Shown here: positions 48,102-58,965 of the stretch, piece after piece
Layout: each line of letters starts with the position of its first letter
Numbering within the stretch: position 1 is the stretch's first letter
Notes under the pieces: model-generated
Database searches by the model: none
What the model was told of the DNA's origin: nothing
The model's input: the letters and a program-made list of their open reading frames with translations, nothing else
Translations under genes and position numbers: made by a program
Assembly: GCA_009869945.1 (NCBI GenBank)
Contig: WIXG01000038.1
Span: forward strand, 62,001 to 126,000
Direction: 5' to 3'
DNA length: 64,000 nucleotides
Origin: Mesaphorura yosii
Taxonomy: Eukaryota; Arthropoda; Collembola; Poduromorpha; Tullbergiidae

Positions 48102-51100
48102 TTATAGATATTGCCAGTCGGCAGTCGTGATAGCTGAGCTGAGTTCTGTGATTCGGGCGATTTCTTCTGGGATTGTGTGGCTCATCCAAGTGCGACGATA
48201 ATTCTCGTACTTTTCCAAACTTAAGGTCATCGGATTGCCGCGACGCAGGCCTTGATCTGTTTCGCCGTAGGCATCCAAGTACGGGGGAAAGACAAAGGCA
48301 CCTGCCGGCAAAAAAGGGGTTGCTCTTTGCTCTTACCTCGAACTAAACATTTTATTCCTGTTCAGTCACTTTGTAAGCATTAATTACCTTTAGCACCGTA
48401 GAGGTAGAATACTTTGCACTCGCGAATTCTCAGGAACAATCCAACGCCTCCGCCGCAGAAGTACATGTGATAAGAGCACGCACCAACTTGTGTGCTTTCG
48501 ATTTGGTATTGGCAGCAGAAACTCTGCGGAATGCGAACAATATTCATTATCAATAATGCCGGCCTTAAAATGTTGCATGGCATAGCCCCAAAAGATTCTA
48601 AACTTCCTGAATGTACAGCATTAGCATTACCTGTGAGCATAGAATTTTCCCACATATCAAGCACATTGTCGGCAACCTCGAGTCATTGTCGTCACAGTTC
48701 TCACACTTGAACAAGCCAACCGAATTGATTAGCTCAGCGTAATCGAGTGGAAGCTCAGCAAACTTGGCAATATTGCGAGGGTACGTGACCACAGCTTGCG
48801 GAGGGTTCAAAGGGTCATGACTTTCCACAAACACATATTTAAACGTGAATCTGTAAACAAGTCAGATTACAAATTATACAAGTGCTTCTAGAATATTCGT
48901 AACGTAACAAAAACAACTCACTTTGGAAGACTAAACTCATCAGAGCAGTAACCACGCCAATTGGACGGCAAATCCAAGAAGAATGTCAGGTCTTCAAATT
49001 TGCTCTCAACTCCTTCCAATCCCTTGCCAGGAGTAATTCCAGTGAGGGACTCGTAAAATTTTGCCGCACAACGCAGAAACGGGAGCCTGGCGACCGAATA
49101 AACGTAGATCAGGATCAGACAATATAACAATCAATAGCACGTGAATATGAACATTCGGTTTCTCCTTACGAAGCGTTGCGAACAGTGTCCCAGACGAGAT
49201 TCCAATTGATACGTCCTGAGTAAACTTTATCTCTGGCGCTCCAGATGGATTTGCACGCTGCTGCAAACGAGCTGTCATCAGTGAGCCCACTGTCTCCATT
49301 TGCAGATTCATCAGCGTCCGAGGCAATGATCGCGTCACTAAAGTCGTTCGCCGCGATGATTTGCCCCATGTGAATGAGTGTTATGAGTTTGAGCAGAAAC
49401 CAGTCCTAAAAACGGATGTCAGTTCAATCAGTAGGCGCCGCTTTAATTACTGCATAAATGAGCTTACTTTTAAGCACACGACGTCACTTCCGCCGGTTTC
49501 TTCGAATCCCTTGTCCTTATTGAGCATCACGTGTGGGGCGGCGTACGTGAGGGACACAAGGAGAGTGAGTGCATCCACCTTCACGAGGTCAGGTTGTCCT
49601 AGATCTATGGCTTCGGTGTATCCTGTTGGCCCAAGAAGCGCAGCCTCCATAAGCTTCACGGCAGGAGTTTGTAAATCTTCCTGCGAAAGGGTGCAGAAGA
49701 AACAAAACAAAAATTTTGAAATTCTATCTACCTCCAATTTTCCGAGAGACAGTTAATTACGAGGAAACGTTTAGAGCAATCTTACTGCTACGTAAGCGGC
49801 TGCGAACGTTGTCAGTATGGTTCCACTGCGAACTAGACCGCAAATGGTTTCAGTTTCGCGTGTTGGCACAGCTTCCCCAAAGAAAGGCGTATTCAATTCG
49901 CGATGAGTTGCTTCAAGCGTTATAATGGCGTATGAAATTGCTTGCCATAGCATCATTGGCAATCTGTAGTCCATCATTACGTGGCTGGTGTCAAGGGCGT
50001 GCTGTTAAATAGGTAGTTGGTCGCATCATCAATAAATGTAGCTCTAAATTGATTAAATTAAGCATAGTGAACTTACAGCAAACACAGTTTGAACAAAGGA
50101 CTTGGGGATTTCATCACTAGTCAGCGGTGGATGGACTCGCCGTGGCGAATTGCTTCCTCCTGCGTAATAATACGGGACCAAGTCTTCCACCAATTTGATA
50201 TCAACCTCGTTGTAAGATTCTTCCCTGCCCATTTCGGCCGATCTCTTTAAATCGGCATTTTCAGATTCCAATGGTTTCCGATATTTTTCATAAAGTTCAG
50301 GTTTAGTATGATACTGCAATGTCGTGAAGTCGCATATAAAATTATAAACGTCGTCCCGGTTTCTCAAAATAGTTGCTTGTATTACATGAATGAAGATAAA
50401 TACCTTTGTGAGAATTGTCGTTTTCCAGTTGTTCACAAACGAGTCGAAATTATCCAGAGATCTACTTTGTAACTCTTCAGCCATTGGAGAGTCTCTTGAC
50501 AAGAAGCACGGCTGAGTTACCATCAAGACGGTGTTGCTCAAGCTGCCACACATTGGACAAAGATACTCGCCCTTCTCCACATCGAAACTGCTTTGGTGAC
50601 TATAACACAAAAGCACAGCTCATTGTGTGATTGAGTATTGGACAAGTGAACTAAAGTGGATACGGACAGTATTCGATTCATTGTATTCATTACCGGTATG
50701 GACGGCGCCGCTCTTTTGCCAGTATTCCATCAACATGCTTCTTCCAGCACGTGGAGTGCATCGAGTGTCCACAGCTTGCCACGTAAGGAGCAGTCGGCAG
50801 ATCGCTTTGCAAGAACAGTGGATGACGACAGAGAAGAAAGTCTCTTCGCTCTCGGCGTTTTTCCTACACAAAACAAAATGGGTCAAGTATCATGTCAAAC
50901 TGGCCGTTTTCATGTTTATGCTTAATCTTACAGATAGAGAATGAAATGCACGACGATCCTGAGCCATCACAGTTGATCGCTGAACGAAAGCACACAATAC
51001 AAATATGCTCGTGGCTTCAGCCAGCAGCTCTTCATTGTGGCATAAAATGCACATTCGCCTGAAAATTAACGGATCGTAAATTGCAGGTTTCAAAATATTT

Positions 51101-54100
51101 GTTTTGATTTACTTTTCCACTGCGGAACATCTGTGACTCTGATTGGGCCCAAGCACCACAGGATTGTCACTCTTGGGTACCGTCTCAACGTCGAATTCCG
51201 CAGAATTCTTTTCATCTGCGACAAAGCGTCATGTAAATATGACACAGTTGTAAATTACGAAAAGGAAATTCCGTTGCAGAAAGCTAACCTTCCTTCTCGA
51301 ACAAATCAGCATTGACACAATAAAAGTTCTTTTGGGCAGCATTCATTTCAGCCAGTCTTCTCGCACGTGTCTCAGCAGCTTTCTTCTTCTTCTTCAGAGT
51401 CTCCTCCTTTGATGTTTGGATTATTAAAAATTTAATAGTACGTCTTGTAGTTTACGAATCGAATGATAGAATATAACAAGGTTAAGAAGGTCTTACCTCA
51501 GCCTGAGATTTCTGAATCAGGTTCTCAATTGTGCTCAAGTCATTCATTGGCTTCAGGACTTGGTACGTCTTGAATATCCACAAGACCATTTCGTGATGGT
51601 GGGATAAATTAGTTTCTTTCAAGAGAGCTTCCAAAAGCGTGAAAATCTTCCAATGGTTGGCAGCTGTGCTAAACTGAAAATAGTGATCTGTTGAGGATTC
51701 CGTTTCATTGCGAGTGGCCTCCTCGTTGAGACCTTGTCCTATCAAGTGCAGAACCATGCGTAGCTGGCTGTCACTGAAACCGCGACTAGATTTCTTCATT
51801 GACCTGGAATTCATTGTAATCATTGGGGATTATTATGATTAGACTATTATCTTCTCGTCCACATGTCGAATGGATCTTACCGTTGAATCACTAAGGCCAT
51901 AAGGCTGAGCAACACATCAGACTTTAACAGATTAGGCACGAGTGCAAATTGTTCCGTGAATAATGGAAGTTTAGCCGGCGGAAATATTTCCGGTTCGCCC
52001 AAAGCCTTCTTCCTGCTCCTCTGTTTTTCTTCGGCGGTGGACATTTCCTCATTTGTGAAGTGGTAATGGAAAATGTCAAACTTCTCGTAGAATTCTAAAA
52101 TGTCATGCATCCGTAATTAGGTTTTCTATTATTGCCCACACTCGACAATCATTTGTACTCTTCAGAAAATACCTGGCTTTAGTTCGTACAAGAATCTTGA
52201 TTTGGCACTCGAGCTTTCCTTAAACGTAGCCACCTCCTCGACGTATTTTTCTAAACCAGTCTCTCCGTTGACGTTTTCGACTAGAACTTTATTTAATTGC
52301 GAATGTGTCATAGGGTGCTTGCACAAGTATTGAATTATCTCGTACTGAACGCAGTCTTTTTCAGTGACCTGTAAAAATTTGCTCAAGTTTGTTACGCTAC
52401 TCAACGGTTTGTTGTAACTAAGAAGCTCACGGTTAAAACGCATAAGAGATTTACCTGACCAATTCCGATAATATAGCGAGCAGACACTAAAGTATTAATT
52501 AGTATGAAGAATTGCTCAGCAATCGTGGCTATGGCACGGGCACTATCGTCGTCGATATTGGCCGGCTAAAAAATTAAAGTTAGGACAGGCTCTGTATTAA
52601 CTAATCGCTTCACATTAAAATTCTGTCGACAAATTACCTTTTCATCAAAATCGTTCTCAGTCCATGACATGAGTCCAAACCGGTTCAGTACGTGTAGCAA
52701 ATATTCATTACTTTCTATAAGTGCAGCACCGATCTGAAGGCACAGAATATCTTTGTCGAACATTTCGTTCCTGTACATGACATTGTGATAAAAGTATAGC
52801 TGATTCAGCAGTGCGAAACCATTCCTCTTCCAGAGGCCGCAATGTACCTGGAAATTAAACGCAAATTTCGAGTGAGCTCTATTGAAAATTTTGACTTGTC
52901 AGATTGCATACTTGTGCGACAAGGACGAGCACTCGGAGCGATGGTTCCATCAACAGAAGCGGCGTTGGTTTGTCATCCATGCTGAATTGTGTGGAGTTAA
53001 AATTAAGCCCGAATTTATCAAATATCAAATGCAATCCGGCTGCAAAGCGTGTGAGCGGCGAATGAATTGATATGTCTTTTGACAGCACATCGTATTCGTA
53101 GCAGGTCGCCGAATGATTCACAAGCTCCCGACAACAGGTGGGCAGAGGCCTGCGTTTGTAGAATTGTCGGATGTGGTTCAAGACGTACCTAAAAATAAGG
53201 AAGTAATGCAACTTAATTAGTACGTAAATACTTCATTACAAATGAAAGACACGAGCACATCTTCAAGTACATGAATCACTCTTCTTAACCTCAGAGTCGG
53301 AGCACATAACGAGTAATGGGACGACGGACGACCTGCCTTTTGATAACACTTACTGAAACAAGCAGTCACTATACGCTGTGAACTTATACACAATGACCTA
53401 ACGTATGTGCCTTAAACTTGTAACGCTCTTGCTTCTTCGTTTCTGAAATTTACTGCATTGGGCAGCGACCCGCTCCAACTATAACATGATTAAATCGGAC
53501 ATGCTTTTAAAATTCATTGAGCCCGCACTGATTATGTTTGAATTGGTTATTCTCGAGTTTTATATCAAACACTAGGTATGACAGTTGACATCGATAGATA
53601 CCCAATGATGCACGCCTCATTCACCGTTCTGTAAAACGAATGCTACCTATTATTGCAATATTATCTCAGTTCTGCTCGTAAACGATCCCGCTGTCCTGCT
53701 TTACGAGGATTAGAAACATTTCGCTTTACGGTGAACAAATTTATATCTGATTCGTGAGGCGGTTTCCACAAAAAATTTAATACATAACGTATACAGACTG
53801 ACGGACAAACATCCAAGAACGGATCGATAAGCACGCTGCAGATGTGCTAGTAAATCCTAATCATATTGGAGATTCGTAAAAGGGCTAACCGGTACGTCCG
53901 AATGCAAATGGCTTCGTCTGTTGAACACCATTGCTGAATCAGAGCTGTAACTGGTACGATTTTGACGTGGAAATTGAAGGCAGTCTCCCACTCTGGCTCG
54001 AATTCCATATGAGCACCCGTTTGTCTTGAAAAAGCCTCCATCTCCTACAGAGAGTCAACTTTTAGGTTTTCCGCTATTTCCCACAAGAGTAGGCTGAGTG

Positions 54101-56380
54101 GGGAGTAATCATTGACCGCTTACCTGCGTCCAAGCAAGCAGTTTCACAACGCAACTGACACCGTGTATGAAAGGTTTTCGCATGGAGTCGGTCCACTCCT
54201 TGGGTATATTTGTGAGGAGATACTTGACATCCAGCATGGCGTACTGTGCTCTTTTGAAAGCTCCATTCGCTCTTGATAGCTGCAATTTCTCGCCTGGAAT
54301 GCAAGAAAGGGATCGAACATCGTTCATAAAATGGGGACAACTACATGAAAAGCGGAAGACTCACCTGGATTTATCTTCGACTCGAACTCGGAAACGAAAG
54401 TTCTCATAATGGCGAAAATTACGTCATGGTGTTCCAGCAAATGGAAGGCGATAGTTGGAACCGTGTAGATTTGAACGGACAACGAAGTTATAGATATTGC
54501 ATGATCGTGGTCGTCCTCAATGAAATCCTTAAACAGGTCTGGATAGTAGGTGGTAAATTTCTGGAAATCGAAAATTAAAAATTAAGATACGAATAAGAAT
54601 TAATAATTAATTGCTAATTGCAAATAATATGTAAACTCACAATTGCAAACTGCTTTTTAATCTCGTAATCCTTGAGAAATGCTGCCATCAAGAGATTATG
54701 GTACGCATTTCTTTGGCACTTGCACAAATCCGTGTCTGCGAGAAGGACCATTTCCAACAAACTAGCATCCTCTTTTTCCTTCCCGTCCTTAACACAAAAG
54801 CATCACATTCATTGCACTGTCTGCACGTTTAAGTCTACGTTAACGTTCCGGTTCAATGAGTGTACCTTCGTGCCAGGTTCTGGTCCCACTGATTTCGGGG
54901 CTCGAGTCATGATGTCAAAGAAAATTTCTCTAATCTCCGTCGAGTACGAAACCATCTTTTTGAGCCATGCCATCAGTCTGAGAGCAAATATTTGATGAGC
55001 CACTGCAAAGCTGTGCAGCACCTGAATTTTCAAAGGCTTCTGGCCGGTTCGTGATGTCTGTTTTTCGCTCACGTGCCGCACACGGACGCATTCCTGCTCA
55101 AGTAAAACATATGCTGTAAAAGCAAATCAAACACAAATAATTTTAAACGCGTATCGAGTCCTCACATAGAAATCGTCAATTTTCACGATACTTCTGCCTT
55201 CGCGATCGATCATTGTTGCAAATTCGATGGCCTCTTTCTTCGAGCATCCAATTGCACGTTGTAGAGTTTGTATAACAACTTCGAATGTGTGCGACTCGTC
55301 ATTATACAAAACAGTACAGTAAGTTTCGTCGTCTTTCACCCCCAGCTCTTTCTTTTCTTCATCCTTGAGGGCGAATGCTGAAGCGATAGATTCAGTGTTG
55401 AAGTTGTCCCAGAAGCGTTGTACACAGTAGCTGATTGCAATGTTTAGAATGAGGTCCATTCGGTCTCTTAATCCGGGTTGGATGTCCTCCAATGCAGTGC
55501 CTCTTTGCTGCAATACTTCAGGGTCGTGAACACTGCAGTAGAAATCACGCTTCCATGCTTCATTATCACCACAATCACAGTAGCCTCCTCCGGAAGACGT
55601 CGAAATTTTGTATCTGGAATAAAAAAATTATTTACACAAATCAAGAAATAATTTAAATCAAGAAGGGCTGCGAGCAGAATTTGACCCATGCAATAATGTA
55701 ATTCGTTCAAAAAATCTGAAATGAGTCACCTGTGAGTTTGATGCGCTGAGCTTTTGAAACAGTCGACACAAAGAACACACGTTGGATCAAGTCCACAATC
55801 ACGGCAGCTGTACGTGGGCTCCCCCGTCTTGAAGACTCGACCACAAAGTGAGGCTGGGTAACACATTTTGCCCAATTTCTAAAATTTAGGCCACATGTAG
55901 GTTACGAACTCACGACAGATTTAATGTAATATATGAAAATTGTACCTCAAAATACTCTTCTGGATCTTCATTGTTGAAGATGTATCGTTCTAGTGGGACC
56001 AGCAGCATTTCTGTGGCCAGGTCTTCGTCAAATTCCATCTGGAGACAATTCATGTCGCTCTGAGGGGAGTATATCAACGGTACCAATTTCCGAAACCAAT
56101 CTGGGACAATCAGCTTGTCTCTCACTTCCTCCGGAGTAGAGTTTAGCCAGTGAAGGGCAATTTGTTTATCAAAGTGTTGTGCAAACTCCTTGTTTCTACG
56201 AGTATTTTGTCGAACAACTGTCATGGGCTCCGGTTGAGCGTCAATATCATGAAGGTCTTCCCATGGCTCATCAGAGTCATTCAGTGCAATGTTAATTTGA
56301 CTCGATAAAACAGTGTCAACCGCGAGTCTGGCAATATCTTCTTCTGCATTGGGATCGTCCTCGATATTCTGATTATCCAT
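48102..56380 (-). CDS. Ubr1: UBR1/UBR2-type N-recognin E3 ubiquitin ligase, 27 exons, complete
   Basis: Exons in transcript order (high to low): 56380-55946, 55878-55730, 55613-55166, 55093-54866, 54787-54641, 54560-54365, 54293-54124, 54044-53890, 53188-52912, 52847-52638, 52565-52455, 52368-52173, 52094-51881, 51803-51497, 51406-51289, 51215-51113, 51058-50932, 50863-50694, 50599-50404, 50313-50077, 50001-49786, 49680-49468, 49405-49170, 49086-48922, 48850-48631, 48523-48388, 48301-48102. All phases agree and total 1860 codons with stop (1859 residues), against about 1750 for vertebrate UBR1/2. Domains: UBR box (about 157-224), ClpS-like N-domain (about 292-344), RING set (about 1158-1271) and Cys-rich C-terminus. 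It recognises N-terminal degrons and ubiquitinates the substrate (family knowledge). The start is the first ATG of the long first exon. The exon at 51406 has a poor acceptor. Confidence 0.95.
50404..51058 (-). CDS. Ubr1: RING-type region of the UBR ligase
   Basis: Three exons (51058-50932, 50863-50694, 50599-50404) supply C1158 and C1161 (CILC), C1228, H1230, H1233 and C1236 (CGHSMHSTC), then C1268 and C1271 (CPMC). This is the order seen in UBR1/UBR2 RING domains, which recruit the E2 enzyme. The segment after the RING is divergent. Confidence 0.9.
53189..53889 (-). other. Largest intron of the UBR gene (0.7 kb)
   Basis: 701-nt intron between exons 8 and 9. The donor is gttagc on the minus strand, weaker than usual. 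No coding or RNA feature supported. Confidence 0.6.
55574..55878 (-). CDS. Ubr1: UBR box of the N-recognin (type 1 degron site)
   Basis: Spans exon 2 and the start of exon 3. The protein runs [26 protein letters not shown], continues with [19 protein letters not shown], then [11 protein letters not shown] and CSVH. The full set of zinc-ligand cysteines and histidines, the YSCRDC and CDCGD motifs and the acidic residues expected to bind a basic N-terminal residue are all present, so the domain looks functional. Confidence 0.95.
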
Positions 56381-58387
56381 CTTGTCTGATCTGATTCACT
56401 TTGAAGTACAAAAATAATTTTTCCCATGCCTGATTCTACAAATGCAATTCGTTTTCTAGCAGAAGTGTATCACCTCACCTTACCCAGTGATCAATGATGC
56501 GTTAATCAGCTACTCTGAATTGAAGACGTGTCTGCGGGATTGGGCCACTGCACTGAGTAATTTATTGGACCTTCACAAATTAAACAAAAGGTTCTTGTGA
56601 TTAGTGAGTAGTGACAATAAAATGGTGACCACGCAAAAGGCTCACAGATCCAACTGACTTACCAAAAGCATTAATTGATTGTTTTGTAGAACAAATACTT
56701 GCCCCCACCACCACCACAGTGCTTGGTGATTAGATGAAAGAAAAGCTTGATAAAATTCTTGATTTCTATTCACAAAGTTCAGCTATTCACACACACTGTT
56801 GATGGCACATGAATTCCTCCCCTTTTATTATAAAATACTTGTTCTGAGTTTCGAGATTCAATATTGCTATTTTAATTCCTGAACGATCGACGAAATTAAA
56901 CTTTCTCCAGATCTAAAACCTTGAAACTGTTGTAAGAAAGACTCTCATGCGCAGAATTGTGCAAGCAGAATGAAACTCCGAGCGCAAGACACAGACTTTG
57001 CAGAGCAGGGAGTTTGCAATTATTATTTTAATCACTTCAATGCAATGAAGTGCAATCGCAATGTACGTAGAAGGGAGACTATTCCTGATGATGACAAAAT
57101 GTGATTTTGAATCGTGCGCGTACTTTTTGCGTGTTCTGCCAGCTTGCCAAACAATCACAAGGAAATACGCTTCAACGCTTTTGGCAAACATAGGAGAGCA
57201 GCCAAACTTTGCAAATGGCACATGGAAGTCTCGGACGAAAGTGCTAGAACATGTTCTACATTCATCAAAATTCATCACCTATTTATTTCTGCATTTTGTT
57301 CTACGATGTTTCAAAATGGATTTGAGTTTTAAGCATACAATGCAAATTTTACTCTGCACCATCGTTAGAGTGAAACAATGGTCTGGGCGCCTGAGTTTAA
57401 AATTGGTCACCGTAAAATTCAAATACAACACTAATGAACGCAAAGGAAATGAGACAGGTTGATGTTGATATTTTTGACTCGCTGATCGCTGACTCGATTG
57501 GGAGAACATCAGAAGGAAGTCGAGTGCACATAAGAATAGAATGTTATAATAATTTTATATCTTAAATCGATGCAAATGAGCCCCAAACGTCGTTTTTTGG
57601 CGTCGTCCTATCACGCAAGCCTTGTGCGTATATTAAAAACACTAACGCTCATCCCGTCCGATGTCATCAAGCGTAAAGAAAACATTTCTGCGAGAAATAT
57701 AGTACAATTGGAAAGGACCTAGACGGTTTTCTCGATGATTTTCTGAAGAACCTCGCAATGAGCATTGTTAAGGAAAGTGGATTTTCCGTTAACGATTCCG
57801 TAAATTCGTTCAGTCATTCACTACAATTAAAACCGCGTTGCATTTTATTGTCTATTCCAGGTGTCCTGATGATTTACACGAAGAGGGCATACAACAATGC
57901 GGACAGCTTCCTCCAGTACTACAAATTCAGTATAAATTAAGTTTAACTCAAATTCGGTCTTCTAGCTTATCTTTTAGGCAACTTATTCACTGAAACACTC
58001 TGCATGTAGTAACAATTCTTTCGGGTATTGGCCCAATCATCTATAGAAATACAAATATGAAATACTAGATTAAAAAATTAATACATCAGTAAGAATACTT
58101 GCGTTAGTATTTAGTGTTTTAGTATAGCAGCATTATTTTATCAATGGCAGATCAAAATTACACACATGAAATCGGTGAAATTGGCATCACATTAGTTAAT
58201 AAATATCACACAGAGTATAATTATAAATTGGGTAAAATCACTTTTGCTACTAAAAAGGATTTTCTTGCACTATTTTATTCAAAACTTGCATAAGCTGCAC
58301 CGGGCATTATAACGATTTTTAAATTTACTATTTAATTCAAAATATTCTAAATTAGGTAGTGCCTTCTTGTGCAGGTCTTCCTCTCTT
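56381..58387. other. Intergenic DNA upstream of the UBR gene
   Basis: Contains the presumed 5' leader and promoter of the minus-strand UBR gene. A minus-strand CTCAGTG with A at 56554 could be an initiator 174 nt upstream of the start codon. A plus-strand open frame at 57061-57462 (133 codons) shows no recognisable domain and I do not call it a gene. Nothing else is supported. Confidence 0.45.
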
Positions 58388-58660
58388 TCATATTTGACCA
58401 AATGGTACATTCTTAGCGGTATTGGGAGCTAAGACGAGCTTCTGATGCAAGGCAATCTCGTAAATATGTTTGCATTTGTGCTGCTCAAGAATAGGACATG
58501 TGCAAGTGGCCGTTTGCTAGTTATCGATATCCATTAGTTTCAGCTTATCAGTAACTTGGAAGTGGTTGCGACATGATTTTTGCACTTCTTCGCCGTCCTA
58601 GCCACTTAGCCACACTACTCCGCGCCGCGCGTATTGCACAAAAAGTAACGTGTCAAGTGA
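58388..58660 (-). pseudogene. Decayed SWIM zinc-finger coding relic
   Basis: On the minus strand, one frame reads VVWLSG, a TAG stop, DGEEVQKSCRNHFQVTDKLK, MDIDN, a second TAG (58517-58519), then QTATCTCPILEQHKCKHIYE and IALHQKLVLAPNTAK to a TGA at 58388-58390. CTCP...CKH fits the CxC...CxH pattern of SWIM zinc fingers, and the preceding HFQV resembles the usual strand before them. SWIM domains occur in ZSWIM proteins and MULE-type transposases. Two in-frame stops suggest a pseudogene or transposon remnant. Alternatively the second TAG is the AG of a splice acceptor and 58388-58516 is a real last exon. Confidence 0.45.
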
Positions 58661-58965
58661 GTTAATAGTTCTTATCTTCCAATGTGAGAGTAAACGTGTA
58701 TATAAAAACGACCTGTACCCAAATGAGCCAAAAACAGGTACACACTGCTTTAGTTGCATAAGTGAAGCAAATAGTGAATTTAGAAACCGTTATAATGCAC
58801 GGTTCAGCTGATGCAACTTTTGAATAAAATAGTGCAAGAAAGGCCTTTTTTTAGTAGCAAGTTAATTCAATGCCATTATAAATCATTATAAATGCAAATA
58901 TTGCCAAATTAATAAAGATCTTATCATGCATTAATCATTCTCGGCTCGGTTAAAATTATAAGACT
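58661..58965. other. 3' flank of the transporter gene
   Basis: AT-rich spacer downstream of the transporter stop. It includes a plus-strand TATATAAAA near 58698 and an ACCTGT/ACAGGT inverted repeat around 58711-58737, neither with a clear role. TTTATT at 58274-58279 is a possible minus-strand polyadenylation signal. Confidence 0.35.

Noticed and set aside
49361-49756. 131-codon plus-strand open frame within the UBR gene
   Set aside because: It lies antisense to confirmed UBR exons 22 and 23 and reflects their codon composition.
57061-57462. 133-codon plus-strand open frame between the UBR and transporter genes
   Set aside because: No recognisable domain, a dense mix of Cys/Phe/Leu typical of random AT-rich frames, overlapping antisense frames of similar length, and no promoter or splice support.
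57545-57940. Two adjoining plus-strand frames (MSPKRRFLASSYH... and a KDLDGFLDDFLKNLA stretch)
   Set aside because: They could be coding remnants but show no recognisable family and sit in different frames with stops. Not enough to call a pseudogene.
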